A stretch of DNA of 8,343 bases, from positions 1-8,343 of the forward strand of contig WJIN01000450.1 of the NCBI GenBank assembly GCA_014730295.1. The letters are read 5' to 3'. The notes beneath the pieces were generated by a model, which was not told the origin of the DNA, did not search any database, and saw only the letters and a program-made list of their open reading frames with translations. The number at the start of each line of letters is the position of its first letter. Position 1 is the stretch's first letter. Made by a program: the position numbers and the translations under genes. The stretch comes from Promethearchaeota archaeon (GTDB lineage Archaea; Asgardarchaeota; Lokiarchaeia; Sigynarchaeales; SOKP01). Of the stretch, positions 1 through 6,363 are shown one piece after another.

Positions 1-1529
1 GTTATATGTTTAAGTAGATTTCTGCTGCCTTTACTGGGTATTCGCTCCCCCTTCATAGTAATATTAAAAAAACCTTTCTCAAACAATTTTTCCAAGGGAT
101 CCTCTGATTGTGAAATTTCAGAAAAGATTTTTGTCCCTGATGTTTTGCCTAGATCTGGAATCATCTTAAAAATTCTGGACCACGCAATTTCATCAAACGG
201 GTTTTCGATTATTCGTAAATGGACTAATGCGTCCTTTATATGAGCTTTTTCAAAAAATGCGACTCCCGCTCTCACCTCATAAGGAATATTTTTAGCTTGG
301 AGTTCTTGTTCAATATTTAAAGAATGTCTACTCGCGCGACACAAAATTGCAATTTGATTGAGTTTATAACCTTCCTCTCTTAAGCGTAAGATTTGGTTCG
401 CAATAAATTTTGCTTGCTCTTCTCCATCTGCCACATTTACTAAGAAAGGTTGCGCTCCCGAAGGTCTGGTAGGCTTCATTTCTTTTTGATGCTGAAATTC
501 ATTATGTTGTATTGAATCATTTGCGAGGCTTAAAATCTCTGGAACACTCCGATAATTATAGGTTATCTTATATTTTTTACAATCCTTATACATATCTTCA
601 AAATTTAATATATTTTTAAAATTGGCACCTCGAAATGCATAAATACTCTGAGCATCATCTCCAACAACCATTATATTCATTCCCGGATTCAATTTTGCTA
701 TTTTATGAATGATTTCTGCTTGAATATGATTGGTATCTTGATATTCATCCACAAGGATATATTTAATTTTTCTGGCAATCATCCGTGCAACAATTTTCTC
801 ATCCAATAGACGATTCCAAAACACGAGTAAATCATCAAAATCTAGTAACCCATCTGCTGCTTTTTTCTTTTCATATATGCCATAGGCTTGTTTTAGTTTT
901 TTTTCAATTTTATCATCATCAAAATCGGGATATTTCCAGAGGATTACTTCTTGTATCGTCTTGTCGCAATTAATAGAATAAGAGAGAATGTTTTTTGCCA
1001 TTTTTGAGGTAGGAAAACGTTCTTCCATTTCTGAGACTCCAGCTTTATCCATAGCTAATCTCATCAAGGCACGAGCATCCGTCTCATCCATAATATTATA
1101 ATTAGGTTTTAATCCTAATGTTTGCGAATAACGCCGAATAAAGCGATTTGCCATAGAGTGAAACGTTCCCGCCCAAATTCCTTTCGGTCTTTTTCCCAAT
1201 AGAAGTTCCACCCGTTTGATCATCTCCTTAGCTGCCTTATTCGTAAAAGTAACAAGCATAATTTCGTTCGGATGTACTCCAGAAGTTAGCAATTTAGCTA
1301 CGGCATAAGTAATTGTTCGTGTCTTCCCAGAGCCTGCCCCCGCAATTACCAACATTGGACCTTTTATATTCTTAATGATTTCAAGCTGTTCTTTGTTTAA
1401 ATTTTCTTCAAAATTAACATCCTTATATTCTTTTGGCATTGAAGAGGCTTCGGCTTCGAAATTTTGTTCCATATCTTCATAAAACTCGAAGATGTATTCT
1501 TCCTCGGTGTGATCTTTTCCATTTTTCAT
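1..1529 (-). CDS. UvrD/Rep-family superfamily 1 DNA helicase, N-terminal part (cut by left edge)
   Basis: ATP-dependent 3'-to-5' DNA helicase of the UvrD/Rep/PcrA group, which unwinds DNA in repair and at stalled forks. I translated 509 codons on the minus strand from an ATG at 1529-1527; the frame stays open to the window edge. Visible motifs: Q motif LNKEQLEII (about residues 44-52), Walker A AGAGSGKT (63-70), motif Ia TFTNKAAKEM (94-103), motif Ib GTFHSMANRF (121-130), DFDDLL (230-235), Walker B DEYQDTN (261-267), motif III GDDAQSIYAFRGA (290-302) and motif IV YNYRS (324-328). Motifs V and VI should lie beyond the edge; family members are usually 650-750 residues, so roughly a quarter to a third is missing. 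The start is supported by GGAG at 1542-1539, nine bases upstream, and an in-frame stop at 1556-1554. An acidic stretch of about 40 residues precedes the helicase core. It is transcribed divergently from the ADH synthase gene. The family is certain; a specific role (UvrD, Rep or PcrA) cannot be assigned. Confidence 0.95.
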   Translation of the reverse strand, partial: MKNGKDHTEEEYIFEFYEDMEQNFEAEASSMPKEYKDVNFEENLNKEQLEIIKNIKGPMLVIAGAGSGKTRTITYAVAKLLTSGVHPNEIMLVTFTNKAAKEMIKRVELLLGKRPKGIWAGTFHSMANRFIRRYSQTLGLKPNYNIMDETDARALMRLAMDKAGVSEMEERFPTSKMAKNILSYSINCDKTIQEVILWKYPDFDDDKIEKKLKQAYGIYEKKKAADGLLDFDDLLVFWNRLLDEKIVARMIARKIKYILVDEYQDTNHIQAEIIHKIAKLNPGMNIMVVGDDAQSIYAFRGANFKNILNFEDMYKDCKKYKITYNYRSVPEILSLANDSIQHNEFQHQKEMKPTRPSGAQPFLVNVADGEEQAKFIANQILRLREEGYKLNQIAILCRASRHSLNIEQELQAKNIPYEVRAGVAFFEKAHIKDALVHLRIIENPFDEIAWSRIFKMIPDLGKTSGTKIFSEISQSEDPLEKLFEKGFFNITMKGERIPSKGSRNLLKHI

Positions 1530-1612
1530 AATTAAATTCTCCAGAGAATTCTTTCAAGAAGATAATTAGTATTAGTATAAAAATATAGTGAGGGTGAAGA
1601 TTGTTTGTTAAT

Positions 1613-1622
1613 TTTATATAAA
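1613..1622. promoter_or_regulatory. Palindromic TATA box, probable promoter of the helicase gene
   Basis: TTTATATAAA is a perfect palindrome and a close match to an archaeal TATA box. Read on the minus strand it is preceded by a purine-rich AGAACAGA, which could serve as a BRE. A start of transcription 25-30 bases downstream would leave a helicase leader of about 55-65 bases. The palindrome could in principle work on both strands. No transcript data are available here. Confidence 0.5.
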
Positions 1623-1629
1623 TCTGTTC

Positions 1630-1669
1630 TCCTTGAATTATAAAATCAAGGAATTCTTGAATTTTTTTT
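1630..1669. repeat. Cluster of inverted and direct CTTGA/TCAAG repeats ending in a T run
   Basis: TCCTTGA (1630-1636) and TCAAGGA (1646-1652) form a perfect 7-base inverted repeat with a 9-base AT loop. TCAAG (1646-1650) pairs a second time with CTTGA (1656-1660), and CTTGAAT occurs as a direct repeat at 1632 and 1656. Eight T residues follow (1662-1669). The cluster lies between the two putative TATA boxes, where a regulator could act on both genes. A hairpin plus T run also resembles a plus-strand terminator, but no plus-strand gene lies upstream in the window. Confidence 0.4.
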
Positions 1670-1672
1670 GCG

Positions 1673-1690
1673 TTTTATATACTATATAAT
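1673..1690 (+). promoter_or_regulatory. TATA-like promoter for the ADH synthase gene
   Basis: Two overlapping TATA-like elements (TTTTATATA and CTATATAAT) lie about 175-190 bases before the ADH synthase ATG. If used, transcription would start near 1705-1720 and give an unusually long leader of about 150 bases carrying the GC-rich island. A weaker AT-rich element around 1775-1790 could instead give a short leader. Confidence 0.35.
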
Positions 1691-1729
1691 GATAAAATCC
1701 ATTTATTATTAATTATGATACGAATTTAA

Positions 1730-1769
1730 GCCAAGACCCTCATTAAAGGGGAAATACCAAAGGAACGGC
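1730..1769 (+). promoter_or_regulatory. GC-rich island in the leader of the ADH synthase gene, possible structured RNA
   Basis: Twenty of these 40 bases are G or C, against 6 of 40 just before (1690-1729) and 4 of 40 just after (1770-1809). Possible pairings are GCC (1730-1732) with GGC (1767-1769), enclosing CCCT (1737-1740) with AGGG (1747-1750) and a short CC/GG pair. The helices are short. I recognise no known riboswitch or box C/D sRNA. It may be a leader RNA, a small RNA or a protein-binding site. Confidence 0.25.
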
Positions 1770-1862
1770 AAAATATTATTATTTAATTTTCATTCTTTTC
1801 AATATACATCCATGAAGCAAAAGATGTAAATTTTTGAATAATAGAAAAAAAAGGAAGCAAAT

Positions 1863-2666
1863 ATGTCTGAAATTGGTAAAGCAATCCGAATAGAGCGAAT
1901 AATCGATAGGAAGTCGAGAAGAACAATTATTATTCCCATGGACCATGGATTAACTTTAGGTACCGTCAAAGGTTTAGAAAATATGGCAAAAATGGTGGAT
2001 AAAGTAGCTCTAGGAGGCGCAAATGCGGTTTTAGAACATTCAGGAATGGTAGGAGCAGGACATCGTCAACATGGGAAAGATATTGGACTAATTATCCATT
2101 TATCTGGAGCAACCAAATTAGCTGTTGATCCCAATAAAAAGGTCATAGTGTGTAGTCCCGAACGAGCATTAAAATTGGGAGCTGATGCCGTTTCTATCCA
2201 TATCAATATTGGAGCAGATGATGAACCAGAAATGTTTCAAGATTTTCAACGTGTAGTTGAATCTTGCAGAGAATGGGGTATTCCGCTTTTAGCTATGATG
2301 TATCCCCGAGGACGGAAGATAGAAGATGAAAATGACCCCGAAGTCGTCAATATAGCCGTTCGAGCTGGAGCTGAACTTGGAGCAGATATTGTTAAAACGA
2401 ACTACACAGGAGATATTGACTCTTTTAAATATATAGTCAATGGGGTTGATATTCCAGTTATAATTGCGGGAGGTCCAAAAATGGATACCACAGAAGATTT
2501 ACTACAGATGGTATATGACTCCATCCAAGCAGGGGGTTCTGGAGTCGCATTTGGGCGCAATGTTTTTCAAGCGAAGGATCCTACGAAACTTGTTAGAGCT
2601 ATCGCTGAAATTGTTCATAAGGAGCGAAGTGTAGAAGATATTATTAAAGAGTATAACTTTGATTAG
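1863..2666 (+). CDS. aroA': 2-amino-3,7-dideoxy-D-threo-hept-6-ulosonate (ADH) synthase, aldolase class I/DeoC-FbaB family
   Basis: This enzyme starts the archaeal alternative shikimate route: it condenses L-aspartate semialdehyde with 6-deoxy-5-ketofructose 1-phosphate to give ADH, which AroB' then turns into 3-dehydroquinate for aromatic amino acids. The 267-residue protein matches, from memory, the Methanocaldococcus MJ0400 type in length and along its whole course. Key positions are Asp27 in PMDHG, Tyr147 in MMYPRG and the Schiff-base Lys178 in [26 protein letters not shown] and the phosphate-binding IIAGGP and GVAFGRN segments are also present. The start has AAGGAAG at 1851-1857, five bases upstream. 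The protein is cytosolic. The usual partner gene for 3-dehydroquinate synthase II is not adjacent. The related archaeal class I fructose-bisphosphate aldolase is the main alternative, less likely given the MJ0400-like residues. Confidence 0.88.
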   Translation: MSEIGKAIRIERIIDRKSRRTIIIPMDHGLTLGTVKGLENMAKMVDKVALGGANAVLEHSGMVGAGHRQHGKDIGLIIHLSGATKLAVDPNKKVIVCSPERALKLGADAVSIHINIGADDEPEMFQDFQRVVESCREWGIPLLAMMYPRGRKIEDENDPEVVNIAVRAGAELGADIVKTNYTGDIDSFKYIVNGVDIPVIIAGGPKMDTTEDLLQMVYDSIQAGGSGVAFGRNVFQAKDPTKLVRAIAEIVHKERSVEDIIKEYNFD

Positions 2667-2671
2667 AAATG

Positions 2672-2706
2672 AGCAATATATTATTTTGCTGAGATTCTAT
2701 AAATCT
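2672..2706 (+). repeat. Two small inverted repeats after the ADH synthase gene
   Basis: AGCAA (2672-2676) pairs with TTGCT (2686-2690), and AGATT (2692-2696) pairs with AATCT (2702-2706) around a CTATA loop. They begin five bases after the ADH synthase stop. The stems are only five pairs, so a terminator role is weak, and the second repeat encloses part of the TATA-like box for the next gene. Confidence 0.2.
2697..2704 (+). promoter_or_regulatory. TATA-like box upstream of the subtilase gene
   Basis: CTATAAAT lies about 75-80 bases before the GTG start and would give a leader of about 45-50 bases. The 110-base gap from the ADH synthase gene suggests the protease has its own promoter, although read-through cannot be excluded. 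Confidence 0.35.
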
Positions 2707-2776
2707 AATATCCTCTCTCAATAAAATACATTAATAATTAGAACAAATATTAAATAAAAAGAATTGGGTAAGGTCA

Positions 2777-4081
2777 GTGAATGAAGACAAACTATATCCT
2801 TTATTTCTTAAAAAACTGCAAAATAGGGAAAATAGGGACATTTCCCCCGAGGATCAAAAACCCAAAGATAATAAGAAGCATCATAGAATAGTCATCAGTT
2901 TTGAAACATTGGAACACAGAGATACTTTTTTGTTTGAGAATGAAGATTTTTCGGTGTTAGATACATTCCAATTAATCCCCTCAGTCATCTCATTACAGCC
3001 TCTCCAAAGTATTAAAAATTTATCAAAGAATTCGCTTATCAAAAGGATTGAAGAGGATCAAGTGCTTCACCTTAATAATAATGAAATTGGTGATTCATTA
3101 GGTCTTAATCGCATAAAGACCTCTCAATTTAATTTTACGGGAAAAAATGTAAATATTGGAGTTATAGATACGAAAATTCAAAGTTTTTATGAATCATTTT
3201 ATCAGTCGAAGATAAGTGGGCACTATAAAAATCAGACAAGAGAATTCAAAAAAAAAAATAGACGATTTGAAGATATATCCCATGGTACACTCACAGCAAA
3301 TATACTCATCAACCAACTTAAGAATAAAGATGAGATGAGACTAGGAATTGCTCCAGATGCGAATATTTATGATCTGAGCATATCAAAAAACGAAAAAAAG
3401 ACCTTTATTTCCGATATCTTAGGGATTTTAGATAAGATTAGTGAAGAATACATGCCATTAGATATTATTCTAATGTCATTTTCCACTTCTGAGCCCTCAG
3501 ATGGGAAAGATATCTTATCAAAAGCTTGCAATTTGCTAATCAAGCGAACTGGAATAATAATAATTACACCTGCTGGCAATATAGGTCCGAAACCAGCATC
3601 TATTACTAGCCCCGGAGCTGCCTCCAAAGTTATCACTGTTGGTAGTGTTGAAAAGAACGGGAAAATTTCCAATTTTTCAGCAAGAGGTCCCACATTATCT
3701 GGTAATTTTAAACCAGATATATATTTGCCAGGAGCAAAAATAAGGATTAAATTAGAAAGGAACAATGCAATTAACATCTCTGGAACCAGTATTGCAGCTG
3801 CAATCGCAACTGGAATAATTGCATTACTAAAGGAGTATGATAGAGGGCTAAAGACCGAAGATATTAAAGAAATGTTTAGTGAAATCCAGACAGATAACAA
3901 TCGAATGATAGATCTTCCTCGGCTTTTTAATGATTACTGTATATATTCTCCAAAATTAATTCCCTATAAATATTTACTGAAGCGATCAGCATGGATTTCT
4001 ATTCAAATCATCATTATCCTTCTTGTTGTTTTTTTCTGGAAGGATATTTTTAATCTTATTCGCGCGATTTATGGTTTTTAA
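2777..4081 (+). CDS. Subtilisin-like serine protease (S8) with I9-type propeptide and C-terminal membrane anchor
   Basis: A 434-residue predicted peptidase. Residues 1-36 are charged, with no signal peptide. Residues 37-99 look like an inhibitor I9 propeptide (RIVISFETL through IKRIEEDQVLHL). The catalytic domain runs from about 108 to 385: Asp131 in IGVIDTK, His169 in ISHGTLTA, oxyanion Asn268 in TPAGN and Ser338 in SGTSIAAA. The spacings (38, 99, 70 residues) resemble subtilisin BPN' (32, 91, 66), so the core is compact. One hydrophobic helix (about 405-421) lies near the C-terminus, with more positive charge on its N-side (KYLLKRS), which predicts a cytosolic catalytic domain. The start is GTG at 2777 after AAGG (2770-2773). 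Conserved neighbours of the catalytic residues differ: Gly133 is Lys, the Gly before His169 is Ser, and the Pro after GTSxA is Ala342. The gene follows ADH synthase by 110 bases and converges on the kinase. The fold is certain; activity is likely but unproven; the substrate is unknown. Confidence 0.9.
   Translation: MNEDKLYPLFLKKLQNRENRDISPEDQKPKDNKKHHRIVISFETLEHRDTFLFENEDFSVLDTFQLIPSVISLQPLQSIKNLSKNSLIKRIEEDQVLHLNNNEIGDSLGLNRIKTSQFNFTGKNVNIGVIDTKIQSFYESFYQSKISGHYKNQTREFKKKNRRFEDISHGTLTANILINQLKNKDEMRLGIAPDANIYDLSISKNEKKTFISDILGILDKISEEYMPLDIILMSFSTSEPSDGKDILSKACNLLIKRTGIIIITPAGNIGPKPASITSPGAASKVITVGSVEKNGKISNFSARGPTLSGNFKPDIYLPGAKIRIKLERNNAINISGTSIAAAIATGIIALLKEYDRGLKTEDIKEMFSEIQTDNNRMIDLPRLFNDYCIYSPKLIPYKYLLKRSAWISIQIIIILLVVFFWKDIFNLIRAIYGF
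2820..2837 (+). repeat. Tandem 9-base repeat inside the subtilase gene
   Basis: AAAATAGGG occurs twice in direct succession (2820-2828 and 2829-2837), producing the local protein repeat NRE-NRD at residues 16-21 in the charged N-terminal segment. It keeps frame and lies outside the catalytic domain. Confidence 0.6.
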
Positions 4082-4103
4082 ACAAATGGCAAATAACAAG
4101 TCT

Positions 4104-4115
4104 GAAATTTCTTTT
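4104..4115. terminator. Short convergent intergenic segment, possible terminator
   Basis: Only 32 bases separate the stop codons of the converging subtilase and kinase genes. The segment contains the palindrome GAAATTTC followed by TTTT on the plus strand, a weak T-rich signal that could end the subtilase transcript. There is no strong hairpin. Confidence 0.25.
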
Positions 4116-6123
4116 AATCAATTACCGGTAGAGTAAAATAAAACGTACTCCCTTTATCCTTACCTTCTGATTCGACTCCTATTTCGCCTTCATGCAATTC
4201 AACAATCTTTTTTGAGATATAGAGTCCAAGACCAGTTCCTTCCGTTCCGATATCCCATCCTTGTCCGAATTTTTCTATTTTGCCAAATTCTCGAAAAATA
4301 GAATCTTGCTCTTCTTCTGTGAGTCCAATACCTGTGTCAATTACGAATAATTTAATTAAATCAGAGGTTCTCTCGGAAGTTATAGTGATGTCTCCCTCGG
4401 GAGGTGTATACTTAATCGCATTTATCAGCAAATTTTCGATTACTTCTTTTATACGTTTCGGTTCAAACAAGGTTTTCAGTTCTTCATGAATATCAATGTG
4501 AATTGTATGTCTTCTTTCTTGTATTGCCCCCTTCATTTCATTAAGCACAGTTTTTATAATATTGACTAAATTTCCATATCTTTTTTCTAGTTTAATTTTT
4601 CCAGATTGGAGTTTTGATGCTTTTAAAATATCTCTTATCAGATTTTCCAACCTATCGCTACCCTTTTTGATCTCATCCACTATTGCCTTCATTTCTTCAT
4701 CCATTTTATGACTATATAGTTCTGTGAGTAGATTTGAAAATCCCTTTATAGATACCAAGGGTGTTTTTAGTTCGTGCGAAGTTCTTCTAAGTAATTCAGA
4801 CTTTAATTTGTTTAATCTTTTTAATTCCTTTTCAGCTTTCTTTTTCTCCGTTAAATCGACTATTGTAATCAACATTGCATCTCTATTTTTATATGTTATT
4901 CGCGTTAAAGTGCTCTCTAACCATTTAATTTGACCATTTTTCTTTCTAATTCTTGTGATATAATTAACATTATTTTGTTTTTCGGGATGAATGTGAAATT
5001 GATTGAAAATTTTTCCTATTATAACTATATCCTCTTCATGAATGATTTCTGCAAGATCAAGATAACTCCAATCTTTAACTTCTTCATAGGGATATCCAAC
5101 TAAATCCGCATAAGCGTGATTTAGATATTCTATTCTTTGATCCTGAAAGATTGCTATACCTATGGAGGTTTGCTCTGCTATCGTTCTAAATTTTTCTTCT
5201 GATTCTTTTAATGCTTTTTCTCGTAATTTTCGTTCAGTTATATCTAAGGTGAGTATAAGATCTGCTGTCCTCCCTTCATATATAACAGTTTTGGAAAAGA
5301 TCTCGCACCAATATACTTTTCCGTTTTTTCTAATCCCGCGAAACTCATAATTCTCTATGTAATCATCTTTTCCCTTCTGTTTTTTAATGGCTTGTTGCTT
5401 AACGAATTCTCTATCATCTGGATGTATTATTTTAAGATATTCTCCTGGTGCCCAATTTTCAACTTCTTCTTTTGTGTATCCAGTTATTCTTAAGAATTCC
5501 TCATTGAAATATATAAATTTATCATCTTGTATAATTGTAATACTAATAAAAGATTGCTGGGCAATTGCTTTAAAAATCTCCCGAGACTCTTTTAATTTTT
5601 GCTGAGATTTTTTTCGTTCTGTTATATCATCAAGCAAAAATTGAATATATCGTTTTCCTTTAATCTCGTAAATTGAAGTATATGCCTGAACCCACACAGC
5701 ACCTCCTTCAGATTGATGAATTGGAAATTCTAATTCTGATGGCTCGCCTGTATTAAGTAATTTTTCAAAAAATCTATCATAGATTGGGATCAGTCTTTTA
5801 TTTTTTTCATTAAAGCTCCAGATATCTCGATAATGTAATCCAATCAAATCTTCTACTGTATGGATAGACATTAAATCATTTGCTGATTCATTGATATCCA
5901 ATAAGACCCCTTCAGCATTAAATAATACTACGGTAAGAGGGGAATTTTTGAAAAGATGTTGATATTTTTTTTCCGTTTTAGAAAACTCTTCCTTAACCTT
6001 ATTGTTGATTATTTCATTAATTCTTGAAATAATAGAATCTGAATTGATATTCTTTTCTAATAATTCTTCCAATTCATCTTTTTCTGATTTGGATAATGGA
6101 TTGTTTGCCATTTCATTTAACAC
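4114..6123 (-). CDS. Soluble sensor histidine kinase with three PAS domains
   Basis: A 669-residue two-component kinase that would autophosphorylate on His450 in response to cytosolic signals sensed by PAS domains. Order: N-terminal charged helical segment (1-50), PAS1 (about 52-168), PAS2 (180-298), PAS3 (307-427), HisKA with the H box RRTSHELKTPL (about 446-456), then HATPase_c with N box ENLLINAIKYT (563-573), G1 DTGIG (596-600) and G2 GTGLGL (629-634). DITER or DLTEK linker motifs close each PAS unit at 128-129 residue intervals. There is no membrane segment and no receiver domain, and no response regulator lies nearby, so the output is unknown. PAS ligands cannot be predicted. The start is uncertain: GTG at 6123, or ATG at 6111 (Met5), neither with a Shine-Dalgarno site; the frame is open upstream to a stop at 6186-6184 without another ATG or GTG. 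It converges with the subtilase and diverges from the membrane gene pair. Confidence 0.95.
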   Translation of the reverse strand: MLNEMANNPLSKSEKDELEELLEKNINSDSIISRINEIINNKVKEEFSKTEKKYQHLFKNSPLTVVLFNAEGVLLDINESANDLMSIHTVEDLIGLHYRDIWSFNEKNKRLIPIYDRFFEKLLNTGEPSELEFPIHQSEGGAVWVQAYTSIYEIKGKRYIQFLLDDITERKKSQQKLKESREIFKAIAQQSFISITIIQDDKFIYFNEEFLRITGYTKEEVENWAPGEYLKIIHPDDREFVKQQAIKKQKGKDDYIENYEFRGIRKNGKVYWCEIFSKTVIYEGRTADLILTLDITERKLREKALKESEEKFRTIAEQTSIGIAIFQDQRIEYLNHAYADLVGYPYEEVKDWSYLDLAEIIHEEDIVIIGKIFNQFHIHPEKQNNVNYITRIRKKNGQIKWLESTLTRITYKNRDAMLITIVDLTEKKKAEKELKRLNKLKSELLRRTSHELKTPLVSIKGFSNLLTELYSHKMDEEMKAIVDEIKKGSDRLENLIRDILKASKLQSGKIKLEKRYGNLVNIIKTVLNEMKGAIQERRHTIHIDIHEELKTLFEPKRIKEVIENLLINAIKYTPPEGDITITSERTSDLIKLFVIDTGIGLTEEEQDSIFREFGKIEKFGQGWDIGTEGTGLGLYISKKIVELHEGEIGVESEGKDKGSTFYFTLPVID

Positions 6124-6150
6124 TAGGAGACCATCTCTAGAAAATCCTCT
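6123..6150 (-). promoter_or_regulatory. Possible three-codon upstream ORF overlapping the kinase start
   Basis: On the minus strand AGAGG (6150-6146) precedes an ATG at 6134-6132 that encodes Met-Val-Ser and stops at TAG (6125-6123). The last base of that TAG is the first base of the kinase's GTG start (TAGTG). The kinase start lacks its own Shine-Dalgarno site, so re-initiation or coupling is possible. An ORF this short can arise by chance. Confidence 0.2.
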
Positions 6151-6171
6151 TTCTGGATTATGCAGATGTGG

Positions 6172-6183
6172 GATATAATATTC
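6172..6183 (-). promoter_or_regulatory. TATA-like box for the histidine kinase gene
   Basis: On the minus strand the segment reads AATATTATATCC, about 50-60 bases before the GTG start. A transcription start 25-30 bases downstream would leave a leader of about 25 bases. Confidence 0.35.
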
Positions 6184-6211
6184 TTAAGGTGAATATGATG
6201 GACTAATTAAC

Positions 6212-6226
6212 ATTTTAATTTAAAAT
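6212..6226. repeat. AT-only palindrome between divergent promoters
   Basis: ATTTTAA (6212-6218) and TTAAAAT (6220-6226) form a perfect 7-base inverted repeat around one T, lying between the putative kinase and membrane-gene promoters. It could be an operator, but such palindromes are common by chance in sequence this AT-rich. Confidence 0.2.
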
Positions 6227-6287
6227 TTGAACTAAAAATGCAATTTTGTTTCCAAATATTCTACAATAGATAAATAAATCAATAGAC

Positions 6288-6300
6288 TATAAAAATATAT
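6288..6300 (+). promoter_or_regulatory. TATA box for the membrane-protein gene pair
   Basis: TATAAAAATATAT lies about 65-75 bases before the ATG at 6364, giving an expected leader of roughly 40-45 bases. It is a good TATA match and the only obvious promoter for the two-gene unit, though the surrounding AT-richness lowers certainty. Confidence 0.4.
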
Positions 6301-6363
6301 TTCATTACATATTCTCAAGATAAAGAAAGAGATCGTTAATACATACACTATTAAAACCTATCA

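Larger units (their letters stand above)
1530..1862. other. Divergent intergenic region with promoters, CTTGA repeats and a GC-rich island
   Basis: This 333-base non-coding stretch separates the minus-strand helicase from the plus-strand ADH synthase. It is strongly AT-rich and has no coding ORF; the plus strand holds only trivial ATG starts of 5-7 codons (for example at 1689 and 1812). It contains a palindromic TATA element (1613-1622), a cluster of inverted and direct CTTGA/TCAAG repeats (1630-1662) followed by an eight-T run (1662-1669), a second TATA-like stretch (1673-1690), and a GC-rich island (1730-1769). These parts are listed separately. Confidence 0.8.

Noticed and set aside
785..973. 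62-residue plus-strand ORF
   Set aside because: It is antisense to the UvrD helicase between its motif Ib and Walker B regions and has no supporting motif.
1646..1669. Hairpin plus T run as an intrinsic terminator
   Set aside because: No plus-strand gene lies upstream in the window for it to terminate, so I list it as a repeat cluster with possible regulatory role.
1812..1829. Five-codon ORF (Met-Lys-Gln-Lys-Met) before the ADH synthase gene
   Set aside because: It has no ribosome site and does not overlap the next start; an ORF of this size is expected by chance.
3367..3900. 177-residue ORF on the minus strand
   Set aside because: It is fully antisense to the catalytic core of the subtilase, whose motifs are clear in the plus frame; its translation shows no recognisable domain.
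4280..5605. Several short plus-strand ORFs of 62-72 residues
   Set aside because: All are antisense to the PAS/HisKA/HATPase coding sequence, which is continuous and fully motif-supported.
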